A stretch of 64,000 bases of DNA from Clostridiales bacterium (GCA_027365485.1 DAHXNH010000191.1:1-64000); one strand, 5' to 3'; numbered from the stretch's first letter, positions 16,016 through 24,982 are shown. Program-made: numbers and translations. The notes: generated by a model from the letters alone, not told the origin.

Positions 16016-16605
16016 CGACTCAGAAGGGACGTTCTCCTATCCGATTGGTGGTCGGTCTCGGCAACCCCGGCCCCGAATATGCGGCAACTCGTCACAATGC
16101 CGGCTACATGGTGCTTGATCGCATGCTGGAAAGAACCGGCGGGCCTGGGTTTAAACACCACCGCTTTGGTCTCGTGGCTTCGTATGGCCCTGGGATCTTT
16201 TTGCTGAAGCCGCTAACCTTCATGAACCTCTCGGGGGATGCTGTTGCGCCAATGATGCGATTTTTGCGTTTGCAGCCGGGGCAAATTCTGGTCATTTCCG
16301 ATGACTTAGACCTCGAACTCGGGCGCATTCGGGTTCGCCTCAGTGGCTCAGCGGGAGGACATAACGGTTTGAAGTCGATAGCTGAGCGCCTCGGAACCGA
16401 AGCCTTTGCTCGGGTTCGGGTGGGTATTGGACGCCCGCGCGACGTGCGCTATCCGGTGATCGACTGGGTCTTGGGACGGTTTTCTGGAGAAGAACAGAAA
16501 GCGCTGAATCAAGGCCTGGAACGAGCGGAAGGGGCGGTGAGCACCGCGCTTAGCGAGGGGGTCGAAGCAGCGATGAATCGGTGGAATCAAACCTTCAAGG
16601 GCTAG
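16012..16605 (+). CDS. pth: peptidyl-tRNA hydrolase
   Basis: Releases peptides from stalled peptidyl-tRNA. The 197 residues show VVGLGNPGPEYAATRHNAGY with the catalytic His28, KPLTFMNLSG and SDDLDLELGRIRVRLSGSAGGHNGLKS. It is the spoVC gene of B. subtilis, in its usual place after prs. The start overlaps prs by 4 bases. Directly after its stop the conserved order breaks off; fin and mfd are found 18.5 kb downstream. Confidence 0.95.
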   Translation: MTTQKGRSPIRLVVGLGNPGPEYAATRHNAGYMVLDRMLERTGGPGFKHHRFGLVASYGPGIFLLKPLTFMNLSGDAVAPMMRFLRLQPGQILVISDDLDLELGRIRVRLSGSAGGHNGLKSIAERLGTEAFARVRVGIGRPRDVRYPVIDWVLGRFSGEEQKALNQGLERAEGAVSTALSEGVEAAMNRWNQTFKG

Positions 16606-16617
16606 GTGGAGAGCATC

Positions 16618-16689
16618 GTGGACCCCCGCGATATTCAACCCAGCAGTCGTCGCGAGAGGACTTTCTCCTCCTCTAACGGAGCCGAATGA
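16618..16689 (+). CDS. possible 23-codon ORF directly after pth
   Basis: GTG 16618 follows a GGTGGAGAG site that overlaps the pth stop, and the frame closes at TGA 16687. The predicted peptide (starting MDPRDIQPSS) is not recognised. It may be the truncated beginning of whatever originally followed pth, or chance. Confidence 0.25.
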   Translation: MDPRDIQPSSRRERTFSSSNGAE

Positions 16690-16881
16690 CTGCCGAACGG
16701 CAAAAATCTATTCTACCTTCTTCCCGCCCAAAAGTATTCGACCACGCCTATTTTAGGCGGTCTACTCAAAGAACCATAGCTATTCGGGCGTATCGTCGGC
16801 CGGTCATGAAGGGTTTCACGGGGTGGATTTGGGGTTTGATGATATGTCCGAAATGTCGTCAGAATCACGGACCAAAGCGTT

Positions 16882-16916
16882 TGATAAAAAACGCTGCCGT
16901 GGCGGCGGCAGCGTTT
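16882..16916 (-). terminator. terminator of the minus-strand secreted protein gene
   Basis: AAACGCTGCCG (16889-16899) and CGGCAGCGTTT (16906-16916) form an 11-bp stem with a 6-base loop. Read on the minus strand it is followed by a T run, so it ends the minus-strand gene, not pth. Confidence 0.85.
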
Positions 16917-16930
16917 CGGATTAATGAAGA

Positions 16931-16960
16931 GAATGAGAATGAGAATGAGAATGAGAATTA
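16931..16960. repeat. hexanucleotide tandem repeat (GAATGA)4 at a gene end
   Basis: Four exact GAATGA copies occupy 16931-16954 and a fifth, altered copy (GAATTA) contains the complement of the stop codon of the minus-strand gene. It is a simple slippage-prone repeat between stop and terminator. Confidence 0.85.
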
Positions 16961-18220
16961 GCTTTGAGACTTAATCGTGGTTGTGGCGTAGGTTGGACTA
17001 GTAGCAATGGCTTGAGCATTGCTGCTAGTGAGCGCGCTCGAGGTAATCGCTACCGAAACGCCTGAAGTGGCGATGCCGCCTACGTTGAAGCTGGCCAAAC
17101 CGTGGCTTATGCGCACGGAGACGAATCCTTTGACTGGCTTCAATGTACTCCCATTTTGGGTATAGGTGACTCCCGTTACTGCGTTAATGTCCATCGCACC
17201 ATTAAAATTGATTACCGTGTTGCCCATTGCATCCACCACGTGAGCACTGATAGCATCCATCGCAGCACTTGCGGCGACGACTGTCGACGACGCCGACGTA
17301 AGGGTGACGCCTGCGGCCTCGCCATAGACGAGGACTTGGGCGGTCGCGCTACCGCCGTCGACCGTAGCCTCTACGGTATACAATCCTTGTGCGGTTCCGA
17401 CGAAAGTTGCCGGGTTTCCATGATCGGTGATAGCGGCAGTAGACGCGTTTGAACTCGTCACCGACCAAGTGACATGTGCTCCTGCGGGGACGTTGGTTGC
17501 GGTGACGGTATCCGCAGCCCCCGTGCGAACACTGGCCCGCGCGATCGTCAGTGTCGGGCTGGCTGCCGTGGGTACGGTAAAGCTAAGATTTTCTTGTCTC
17601 GCCGAAGAAAACGCACCGTCATGATATTGGGCGGGTCCCAATGACTCGACTAACACCCGATAGGTCCCTGGTGCCAAGTTCGTCAAAGCCACCGAGCCCT
17701 TCGTGGAATATGCCTGCACGGTCTTGTTGTTGACGACAAACTGGAAATACGGTTGGGCGAAGGCATCTACCACCTGGGCGTTGATGGTGGCATCGCCGGT
17801 GGCCGCCACTGCGTTCGTGGGACCTTCGGCGGTCAGATGGGGATGGCCAACGATGACGTCAATCCCCGCCGATCGAAAAGCCGACCATTTACCCAACCGA
17901 TCCTGGCCCATCCCCAAGGAACGGACTGTGACATGGTGCTGTCCCGCGGCCAGATTGCGAAGGATGAAACGATTATTGGTCGAATAGCGCTGAACAATTT
18001 GATTGCCGAGTCGGAATTGATAAAGCGGAGTGCCGCTGGCATCCATAACGTCACCAGTGATGACCACACTACTGCCGACGGAAACCGCCGCACTGGGACC
18101 GTTTGCCACTAAATGGGGAAGACCGGCGGCAAAGCTCAGCGTCAACGGAAGAACGTTCAAAGCCAGCAGACTGCCAACGGTAACAAACGATCCTGCTAGA
18201 GCCAGGGTTAATCTAGACAA
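16958..18220 (-). CDS. secreted repeat protein with two tandem Ig-like modules and a C-terminal module shared with the gene at 63.5 kb
   Basis: A 420-residue predicted exported protein of unknown function. The N-terminus is hydrophobic and ends near LSFAAG, as a signal peptide would. Two tandem modules of about 90 residues follow (about 34-124 and 126-216), both with GP..AV, YQF or YFQF, QxYST, L.AGxxxVxVxSLG and then SA; they resemble triple-tyrosine/Ig-like extracellular repeats. The C-terminal half (about 220-420) is clearly similar to the protein starting at 63455: both share HGNP, YTVxA, VYGEAxGVTLT and HVVDxMGN. TTG 18220 is chosen because AGAGGAG lies 7 bases upstream; GTG 18227-18229 would overlap that site. 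A cell-surface role is inferred only. Confidence 0.75.
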   Translation of the reverse strand: MSRLTLALAGSFVTVGSLLALNVLPLTLSFAAGLPHLVANGPSAAVSVGSSVVITGDVMDASGTPLYQFRLGNQIVQRYSTNNRFILRNLAAGQHHVTVRSLGMGQDRLGKWSAFRSAGIDVIVGHPHLTAEGPTNAVAATGDATINAQVVDAFAQPYFQFVVNNKTVQAYSTKGSVALTNLAPGTYRVLVESLGPAQYHDGAFSSARQENLSFTVPTAASPTLTIARASVRTGAADTVTATNVPAGAHVTWSVTSSNASTAAITDHGNPATFVGTAQGLYTVEATVDGGSATAQVLVYGEAAGVTLTSASSTVVAASAAMDAISAHVVDAMGNTVINFNGAMDINAVTGVTYTQNGSTLKPVKGFVSVRISHGLASFNVGGIATSGVSVAITSSALTSSNAQAIATSPTYATTTIKSQS

Positions 18221-18294
18221 ATCTATCACTCCTCTTGTAGTAATATCTTTGAGCCATAAAATCTCAAGGCCGGGGACAGGCCGTCAGCGCTATC

Positions 18295-18377
18295 TGGAAT
18301 ACTTGGCCCCGTGTGGGGCCGATGCATGATTTGGGTTGGGAAAACCGGAGGATTTTTTCGCGGTCTAGGCAGCCAAG
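18295..18377 (-). ncRNA. candidate structured 5' leader RNA of the secreted protein gene
   Basis: Read on the minus strand, the transcript begins near 18375 and carries CTTGGCTGCCTAGACCGCG, then TCCTCCGGTTTTCCCAACC, then GCATC and a hairpin GGCCCC-ACAC-GGGGCC (18305-18320). The same blocks occur in the same order before the paralogue at 63.5 kb, where the hairpin is GACCTC-GAAT-GAGGTC: two pairs changed from G-C to A-U with pairing kept. TCCTC could pair with the GAGGA of the ribosome-binding site. The conservation is visible; a riboswitch or other regulatory role is inference, and no known class is matched. Confidence 0.6.
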
Positions 18378-18380
18378 TTC

Positions 18381-18450
18381 AGTTTACCACATTTTGTCAA
18401 TATTAAAAAATATTATTCCGACTTCCGTGGTAATATTGAATATTATTACG
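18381..18450 (-). promoter_or_regulatory. AT-rich promoter and operator module of the secreted protein gene
   Basis: On the minus strand a -10 element TAAACT (18381-18386) is preceded by TGTGG, then by GTCGGAATAATATT and, further up, by GTAATAATATTCAATATTAC (18431-18450), which has inverted-repeat character. The module aligns with the one at 63226-63268 upstream of the paralogue. The -35 box is weak. Regulator unknown. Confidence 0.6.
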
Positions 18451-19478
18451 ATTGATTGCTGCGTTCGGCAAAATAGTCGCTGCCCTTGAGATCACTTGTG
18501 TAGGAGTGTGCATACTCCACGAGGATGCATGATCCGTCCATCCTGCAGGAATCAAACGCTTAGCTAAAACGGTGTGCGAGAAGGAGCTAAAAGGAATGAA
18601 AGCGAGATTTTGGGTGTGGTCCAGCATTCATCGCTGATTCCCTGGCGACTACGCGACATCACTAGACAAACCGACGACTGCCGGCCTCCCGCTGAACGCC
18701 TCAAAGCCGCGGGCTCCTCCGTAACTACGGACTGTCGGCCGGAGCCGGACGCAGACCGATCAAATTTTCCGGTCAGTCGATTATGACCATCTTAGGGTGG
18801 CTGAGAAGGCGTGTGCCAGAAACCATTTTCGGTGCGTCAATGCAATAAACTTACTTTTTACATGTGGCGCTGAGGCAGCCTATTTCTTGTTATCGATTTT
18901 TTCTTATGTTTAATCGCAATTTACTTCCAAAACAGGGCCGACACGTCCTGCCGCAACCTGTTGCATACACGATTGACGGGTGGATGCCTTGAAGGGTGTA
19001 CAGCGTGGCTGCTAAGTGACCGCTCTATGGTTCGCCGATCCTCCGCTAGGGTGAGACTTCTCTAGATTATCGGACGCGTGAGCGATTTGGGCGATGGAGA
19101 GCGTCCGGCGTGTCCAGTCTGAGGGAGTCTTTGACGGATGGCGTGTTGCCGTCGTGCTAGGCGGAGCGCTGTCAACGCGGCTTGGATTAGCTAGGCGCGT
19201 CTTATTTCTGAGACTCGCCTAGCTTCAATGGGATGACAAAGCTGCGGCGAGGTCAAGAAATTGCGGCTGAAAGAGAAAAGTTGAGAAAGATGGGCAAATT
19301 TATTTATGGCCAAAGTGACCATTGGAGGATTATACTGACCTTACCAATTCTCTATATAACGAACCATTTAAGGAGGGAATATTGGCGATTGAGTGGGTGC
19401 GTGTTCAAATCGTGCGGCTGCATTGCCGACCGCATGGACAAGGTTTCAAAACGATTGGGTATTTAACCTATGAACTTC
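18451..19478. other. gene-poor stretch before the peptide transporter
   Basis: No convincing gene is seen. A 14-position stem with one mismatch is present at 19189-19202 / 19211-19224 (AGCTAGGCGCGTCT and its partner), without a T run. Short open frames here lack ribosome-binding sites and recognisable domains. Confidence 0.5.
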
Positions 19479-19493
19479 AAGGAGGAATCTACG

Positions 19494-21218
19494 ATGAAGC
19501 AATCGAAATGGGCGTTAGGCGCCTCGGTGGCCATGGCTCTGGCTTTGCTTTCTACCGGCGTGAGTATGGCCGCGGCAAGGCCCGTGGCGCTGCCGCACAA
19601 CGACACCGTGGTCATGGCGCTTCCCCCTCAGACTGACATTAACTGGTATTTCCCGATTGTCGATATTCCTTCCAACAGCCTCTACAGCGGTTGGAGCTGG
19701 AATATGGAATACCACAATTTGATTCAGTTGAGCAACACCGGGGCGTTTGACTGGAAGGATTCCATCGCCAGTCACGTCGCCGTGAATTCGGCGGGAACCG
19801 TGTTTACCGTGAGCATGCACAAAAAGTGGAAGTGGTCTAATGGTAGTCCGGTGACCAGCCAAAACGTCCTGACCACCTGGAAACTGATCGAAGACACCTC
19901 GGCCAGCAACGCGCCTGCACCGTGGCCTTATACTGCGGCCGGCAGCGGTGACATTCCGACCGGGGTTAAGAGCGTGACCACGCAAGGCAATTATCAATTC
20001 ACCGTGACCATGAAAAAGCCGGTGAACAAACTCTGGTTCATATACAATGGGCTTAACGACCTGGAGCCTTTGCCCTCGGTTTGGCTTAAATATCCGACCA
20101 ACTTGGTCAAAGAAGACAATTGGCTGGCCAAGGCGGCGACTAATCCTAATTTGCCGGAATACAAGATTACCGACGGCCCCTATCAGTTGACCCAAGCCGT
20201 GAACAACCAGAAATGGGTCTATAAGGCCAATCCCAATTACAGTGGGCACAAGCCGCAAGTGAAGGAGATCATCTTCCTCTATGAGTCGTCTAACACGTCG
20301 GAATATGCCGCGTTAAAGACGGGTCAAGTCCAGTTTGGGTATTTGCCAGCGACGATGTGGGATACCCGCAGTCAACTCAATGGCATTGACAAACTCTGGC
20401 TGCTCTACCCGCTGCAGTATGACGACCTTTTGGTCAATATGAACCAGTCTTCCACCAAGGTCAATACCGCGCCCAATGGCGTCGCCAAGCTGTTCAATCA
20501 GCTCTATATTCGCCAAGCGATTCAAATGGGCATCGATCAGCCCGCGATTAACAAGGCGACGATGAACGGTAATGGCATTGACGAGTACACGGCGATTACT
20601 GCCAAACCCAAGACCGTATTCTTCCCCCCGAACCTGAAGGCGCTCTATCCCTTCAATCCCGCTAAAGGCAAGGCCCTTTTAATCAAACACGGCTGGAAAG
20701 ACGTCAATGGGGTGATGACTAGAGGCAAACAACAGTTGTCGTTTACTTTGGACTACGCCAGTGGCAATAGTTCGCTGACCGATCAGGTCACTCTTATTCA
20801 AGAAGGGTTGGCCCAAGAGGGCATCAAGGTCAAGTTGAGCCCGGCCACCTTTAACACCTTGATTGCAGAAAAGCCGGATCAGTGGGAAATGATGGAATAC
20901 GGCGGCATCACTTATGGCGGAACGTATCCTTCCGGCGATGGGCTCTTCGAAACCCCAGGCGTCGGCTTGGACAGCCAAGGTTATTCCAATCCAGAGATGG
21001 TCAAGCTGATTCAAAACAGCTTAAAGCCCGGCACCACCAAACAGAGTTTGCAGGCGCTCTACAAGTACCTGGCGTACGTGGCCAAAGACCTGCCGATGCA
21101 ATTCGTACCCGATGCCCCAGTGTATGAGGAGCAAGCGACGAACTTGCACGGAATCCAGTCGACGTTCAACCCATTTACCCAGTACCCTGATCCGCAATAC
21201 TGGTATTACAGCAAATAA
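19494..21218 (+). CDS. peptide/nickel-type ABC transporter substrate-binding protein (SBP family 5)
   Basis: Extracytoplasmic binding protein of the DppA/OppA family. The 574 residues start with a signal peptide (KQSKWALGASVAMALALLSTG) and contain family features such as WKWSNGSPVTSQNV, ITDGPYQLTQAVNN, YESSNTSEYAALKTGQVQFGY and IRQAIQMGIDQPAINKATMNGNG. ATG 19494 follows AAGGAGGAAT; a longer frame would start before that site. It is followed by two permease genes but no ATPase. A strong hairpin after the gene probably makes its mRNA more abundant than the permease message. Substrate not determinable. Confidence 0.9.
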   Translation: MKQSKWALGASVAMALALLSTGVSMAAARPVALPHNDTVVMALPPQTDINWYFPIVDIPSNSLYSGWSWNMEYHNLIQLSNTGAFDWKDSIASHVAVNSAGTVFTVSMHKKWKWSNGSPVTSQNVLTTWKLIEDTSASNAPAPWPYTAAGSGDIPTGVKSVTTQGNYQFTVTMKKPVNKLWFIYNGLNDLEPLPSVWLKYPTNLVKEDNWLAKAATNPNLPEYKITDGPYQLTQAVNNQKWVYKANPNYSGHKPQVKEIIFLYESSNTSEYAALKTGQVQFGYLPATMWDTRSQLNGIDKLWLLYPLQYDDLLVNMNQSSTKVNTAPNGVAKLFNQLYIRQAIQMGIDQPAINKATMNGNGIDEYTAITAKPKTVFFPPNLKALYPFNPAKGKALLIKHGWKDVNGVMTRGKQQLSFTLDYASGNSSLTDQVTLIQEGLAQEGIKVKLSPATFNTLIAEKPDQWEMMEYGGITYGGTYPSGDGLFETPGVGLDSQGYSNPEMVKLIQNSLKPGTTKQSLQALYKYLAYVAKDLPMQFVPDAPVYEEQATNLHGIQSTFNPFTQYPDPQYWYYSK

Positions 21219-21231
21219 AACGATAGCTTGC

Positions 21232-21271
21232 CTCCGATCAAGGTCCGTCAGTCGGCGGGCCTTGATCGGAG
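21232..21271 (+). terminator. 12-bp hairpin between binding protein and permease genes
   Basis: CTCCGATCAAGG (21232-21243) and CCTTGATCGGAG (21260-21271) pair perfectly, with a further CCG/CGG pairing inside. Only a short CTCTTT follows, so it is a partial terminator or mRNA-stabilising hairpin rather than a full stop. Confidence 0.65.
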
Positions 21272-21359
21272 CTCTTTAGGGGAGGTTTTGCTAAGTATTT
21301 TCTGAGTTTCCTATTTTAAGGATGCTCGCCTGGCGTGAGCAGGAAGGAGGGGAACGACC

Positions 21360-22244
21360 ATGGCCGTGGATTTGCTGACGCCCGCCGATGGCTTAGAACC
21401 CAGCGCGCCCAGCGAACGGTCTCGTGCTTTCAAAAGGTTCTGGCGCCATCCCATGGGCAAGATTGGGGTCATCGGCCTGCTCTTTATCATCTTATTTTCG
21501 TTTGTCGGTCCCATGATTTATCGAGTGAGTCCGGATGCCACCAATCTACTCTATTTATTGACCCCACCGAGTGCAAAATTTCCCTTAGGCACGGACGAAT
21601 TAGGCCGCAACTACTTAGCTCGAGTGATGGTTGGAGGGCAACTTTCGCTGATCGTAGGCTTTGCTTCGGCTTTTGCCACGATGCTGATTGGCATCGCCTA
21701 TGGTTTGATTAGTGGCTATGCCGGTGGGTACGTGGACGTGGTCATGATGCGCATCGTGGATATTATGCTGACCATCCCTGGCCTCTTTATCTTACTTTTG
21801 CTCGATGCCATGTTTTCCCCCAGCGCCTTCGTGCTCGTTTTTATCATTGCTTTTACCTCCTGGTTTGGCGTCAGCCGCTTGGTCCGTTCGGAAGTTTTAT
21901 CGATCAAACAACGGGATTATGTGGAAGCGGCTCGGGCTTTTGGCGCGAGTTCGTGGCACATTATGACGCGAGAACTTTTGCCCAATGTCATGGGCACGGT
22001 GATGGTGGCTTCCACCTTCCAAGTGGCTGGTGCCATTATTACCATTGCCACCCTAAGCTTTTTGGGACTGGGGTTGCCGCCACCGACGCCCAACTGGGGA
22101 GAGCTTTTAAACGCTTCGATGAGCTACATGTATCAAGATGCGTGGTGGATGATTTATCCCCCTGGGATTTGTCTTTTGATTACCATGCTTTCTTTCAATT
22201 TCATCAGTGAGGCGTTGCAAGGCGTGTTGGATTCCCGGCGATAG
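21360..22244 (+). CDS. peptide-type ABC transporter permease (DppC-like)
   Basis: Inner-membrane permease of 294 residues. The N-terminal cytoplasmic arm has RFWRHPMGKIGVIGL, typical of DppC/OppC, and the first membrane span follows at once. About six spans are visible. The cytoplasmic coupling motif EAARAFGASSWHIMTRELLPNVMG (EAA motif) that binds the ATPase is intact, and FLGLGLPPPTPNWGELL follows. GGAGGGG precedes ATG 21360. Partner of the DppB-like gene downstream; the needed ATPases are not in this window. Confidence 0.92.
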   Translation: MAVDLLTPADGLEPSAPSERSRAFKRFWRHPMGKIGVIGLLFIILFSFVGPMIYRVSPDATNLLYLLTPPSAKFPLGTDELGRNYLARVMVGGQLSLIVGFASAFATMLIGIAYGLISGYAGGYVDVVMMRIVDIMLTIPGLFILLLLDAMFSPSAFVLVFIIAFTSWFGVSRLVRSEVLSIKQRDYVEAARAFGASSWHIMTRELLPNVMGTVMVASTFQVAGAIITIATLSFLGLGLPPPTPNWGELLNASMSYMYQDAWWMIYPPGICLLITMLSFNFISEALQGVLDSRR

Positions 22245-22512
22245 CTCTTGGAAGGCGTCTCTGCCATCGGAATCCGATGGAGGCGATAGCAGACCGATAG
22301 TGCGAGGGATGCTAAAACGCCTAATATAGAATTGGCCATCATCCGGAACTCAGCGATTGGGATCGTCAAAAAGGGTTCCCGGGTGAATCACCCGTACAAC
22401 CCAGTAGATTTGATCTGAAGCCACTCGTCCATGGTATTTCGTCCCGGCAATCGTGAGCAGGAGGGAGGGCGATTTACCGGGTATCCCAAAGCCTTGGAAG
22501 AAAGAAGGTGAC

Positions 22513-23469
22513 ATGGTGTTTCGTTTTATTGTGCGCCGTATCTTGGAGGCGATTCCGTCATTTATTGGGATTTGTATACTGACCTTTTTGCTGTTGCATT
22601 TGGTCCCCGGCGGTCCAGCGCAGGCAGCCATCGGCCCCCACTATTCGGCGGCTAAGGTGGCGGCACTCAACCGCGCGCTCGGACTCAATAAGCCACTTTA
22701 CACCCAATTCTGGATCTGGTTTACGCATTTGCTGGAAGGCAATATGGGCACTTCCTACGTGTATAACCAGCCGGTGTTAAAAGTGATTGGCAACGCGCTA
22801 CCCCACACCTTAGAACTCGTCGTCGTGGCCATCATCGTCTCCCACATTTTAGCGGTCATTATCGGCACCATTCAAGGATACTATCGCAACACTTGGTTTG
22901 ATCACGCGGTGACCACGATCAGTTTCTTTTTTTGGTCGATGCCGCTCTTTTGGTTGGGTATTTTGATGGTAATGCTATTTTCTGTCGACTTGGGATGGTT
23001 TCCTTCCGGGGGAATTTCCAGTCCGACCGCGGTCAATCCTGGTCTCGGATCCTACGTCGCTCATACCGCCTTGCCGGTGGCGACCTTGGTATTGTCCACC
23101 GTCGCTACTTGGATGCGCTATATGCGTTCTTCGATGGTCGACTCGATGGTTCAAGACTATGTACGCACCGCGCGAGCCAAAGGCGTCTCTGAATTACGGG
23201 TGGTGTTCAAGCATGCACTTAGAAATTCACTCTTGCCGCTGATTACGCTCTTGGGCCTCTCGATTCCGGCGCTCTTTGCCGGCGCGCTGGTGATTGAAGA
23301 GATTTTTAACTATCCCGGGATGGGCTTGCTTTTTTGGACGTCGGCCTTTGCTCGCGACTATCCAGTATTGCTAGGCATCACCGTAGTGGTAGGAGTATTG
23401 ACCATTTTAGGCAACTTGTTGGCCGATATTTTGTATAGCTTGGTGGACCCGCGGATTCAATATCGTTGA
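22513..23469 (+). CDS. peptide-type ABC transporter permease (DppB-like)
   Basis: Inner-membrane permease of 318 residues starting MVFRFIVRRILEAIPSFIGICILTFLLLHLVPGGPA, the standard DppB/OppB N-terminus. The EAA-type coupling loop is DYVRTARAKGVSELRVVFKHALRNSLLPLI, followed by EEIFNYPGMGLLFW and the C-terminal NLLADILYSLVDPRI. ATG 22513 follows AGAAGGTG and gives the family N-terminus. It lies 268 bases after the DppC-like gene, an order (SBP, C, B) different from the usual SBP, B, C. Confidence 0.92.
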   Translation: MVFRFIVRRILEAIPSFIGICILTFLLLHLVPGGPAQAAIGPHYSAAKVAALNRALGLNKPLYTQFWIWFTHLLEGNMGTSYVYNQPVLKVIGNALPHTLELVVVAIIVSHILAVIIGTIQGYYRNTWFDHAVTTISFFFWSMPLFWLGILMVMLFSVDLGWFPSGGISSPTAVNPGLGSYVAHTALPVATLVLSTVATWMRYMRSSMVDSMVQDYVRTARAKGVSELRVVFKHALRNSLLPLITLLGLSIPALFAGALVIEEIFNYPGMGLLFWTSAFARDYPVLLGITVVVGVLTILGNLLADILYSLVDPRIQYR

Positions 23470-23580
23470 AAAAACCCGGCAGTTTTTCTTAGTATTGAGG
23501 GCAATTCTCGAAATAATGCGATCGTTCTTGGGTCTTCGGGCGTACAATAGAGGTAGTGCCAAGAGAAAGGGGGCATCATC

Positions 23581-24072
23581 TTGCCGGGAGATTATTGGTT
23601 GGTGGTGGGCCTCGTCTTTCTAGGTTTGGAGATGACTCGAGGAGACTTTTATCTCTTTGGTGCCGGCCTAGGGGCGTTGGCCGCAGGTGTGGCCGCATTT
23701 TTGCTTCACGGCCTCGGCCTTGGATTTCTTGGATTTATCCAGTGGCCGCTGTTTGTTGCTGTGGGCTTGGGTAGTGCGGTTTCCATTCGACCTATTTTGA
23801 CTTCATGGCTAAAGGAACGTCCAGGCCGGAACTTGCCCAATCCCATGGAACGGCTGACGGGTCAGCAGGGCGAGGTCGTGGAAGTCATTGTTCCCAGCCG
23901 CGCCGGAACCATTATCTTGAATGGAAAGCGCTGGCTGGCTAGTGCTCTCGACGAATCTGAAATTCCGGTCGGAGCCATGGTGGAAGTGTTTGGAATTGAA
24001 GGTACGACTCTGACCGTGCTTCCGGTGCTCGAGCACCTGGATCCCTCCGGCGGACGGAAAGGAGTGTCCTAG
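23581..24072 (+). CDS. NfeD-family membrane protein
   Basis: A 163-residue short-form NfeD protein. Hydrophobic segments cover about residues 2-20, 25-42 and 45-66, and a C-terminal OB-fold domain of about 75 residues begins near MERLTGQQGEVVE. NfeD proteins pair with stomatin/flotillin-type proteins in membrane microdomains, and the gene directly downstream is such a protein, one base apart. TTG 23581 is preceded by AGAAAGGGGG. It lacks the serine-protease domain of long NfeD forms. Confidence 0.85.
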   Translation: MPGDYWLVVGLVFLGLEMTRGDFYLFGAGLGALAAGVAAFLLHGLGLGFLGFIQWPLFVAVGLGSAVSIRPILTSWLKERPGRNLPNPMERLTGQQGEVVEVIVPSRAGTIILNGKRWLASALDESEIPVGAMVEVFGIEGTTLTVLPVLEHLDPSGGRKGVS

Positions 24073-24073
24073 T

Positions 24074-24982
24074 ATGATAGTCACCGATATCGTTGCGGCT
24101 CTGATCATCTTGTGTGTGGTCCTTATTGCTCGGCAATCTATTTTGATTGTCCATCAAGCGGAAACCGCTATTGTAGAACGTTTTGGTAAATTTCACCGGG
24201 CCTATCCCAGTGGGTTGGGAACGCTCTTGCCGTTTTTTGACCGTGTGCGAAGTCGGGTTGACTTGCGTGAGCAATTCATCAATGTGCCTCCGCAACCGGT
24301 CATAACGCGAGATAACGTAACCATTTCGATTGATAGCGTGCTGTTTTTCCAAGTGACCGACCCCGAACGGGCGGTATATTCGGTGAAGAACTTTTCGGGT
24401 GCGGTGGAGAACTTGGTGCAAACCACCCTGCGGTCGATCATCGGGGAGATGAGTTTAGATGACACGTTGTCAAATCGAGAGACGATTAATGCGCAATTAG
24501 GGGTGAAGCTGGATCGGGAGACCAATGAATGGGGCGTGAAGGTCCATCGCATTGAGATTAAGCAGATCGATCCGCCGATGGAAATTAAACAGGCGATGGA
24601 GAAGCAAATGCGAGCCGAACGTGACAAGCGGGCCACCATCACCCAAGCCGAAGCCATGAAGCAGTCACAGATTTTGGAATCGGAAGGGTTTCAGTCAGCG
24701 ACCGTAACTAGGGCTCGGGCTGAGAGAGAAAAGCAAATTTTGGAAGCGGAAGGTCGGGCTGAGGCGCTTTTGACCTTGCAAAAAGCTGAGGCTCAATCTC
24801 TAGTTTTGTTGCGTCAAGCCGAGGCAGACCCCACGGTGTTGCAATTGAAGGCCTACCAGACGTTGGCGCAGATGTCTCAAGGACAATCGACGACCATTTT
24901 ATTGCCGAGCAACATGGGTGAGATGGCGGGCATGGCGGCGACTTTTGGCCAAGCAATGCTGAAGACGGGTCAAACCGATTAG
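24074..24982 (+). CDS. SPFH/stomatin-like (slipin/QmcA-type) protein
   Basis: A 302-residue membrane-anchored SPFH-domain protein. A single N-terminal hydrophobic segment (about residues 3-22) is followed by the prohibitin-homology domain (ETAIVERFGKFHR, VDLREQFINVPPQPVITRDNV) and a long helical coiled-coil region rich in Glu, Ala and Arg. The start lies one base after the NfeD stop, so the two form a translationally coupled pair. Likely organises a membrane microdomain or protects membrane proteins; the specific role is unknown. Confidence 0.92.
   Translation: MIVTDIVAALIILCVVLIARQSILIVHQAETAIVERFGKFHRAYPSGLGTLLPFFDRVRSRVDLREQFINVPPQPVITRDNVTISIDSVLFFQVTDPERAVYSVKNFSGAVENLVQTTLRSIIGEMSLDDTLSNRETINAQLGVKLDRETNEWGVKVHRIEIKQIDPPMEIKQAMEKQMRAERDKRATITQAEAMKQSQILESEGFQSATVTRARAEREKQILEAEGRAEALLTLQKAEAQSLVLLRQAEADPTVLQLKAYQTLAQMSQGQSTTILLPSNMGEMAGMAATFGQAMLKTGQTD

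Noticed and set aside
16686-16961. 91-codon plus-strand ORF ending in NENENEN
   Set aside because: The tail is only the translated GAATGA repeat, the frame crosses the minus-strand terminator, and there is no ribosome-binding site.
19395-19425. tRNA-like GTGTTCAAATC segment
   Set aside because: No acceptor or anticodon stems can be drawn around it.
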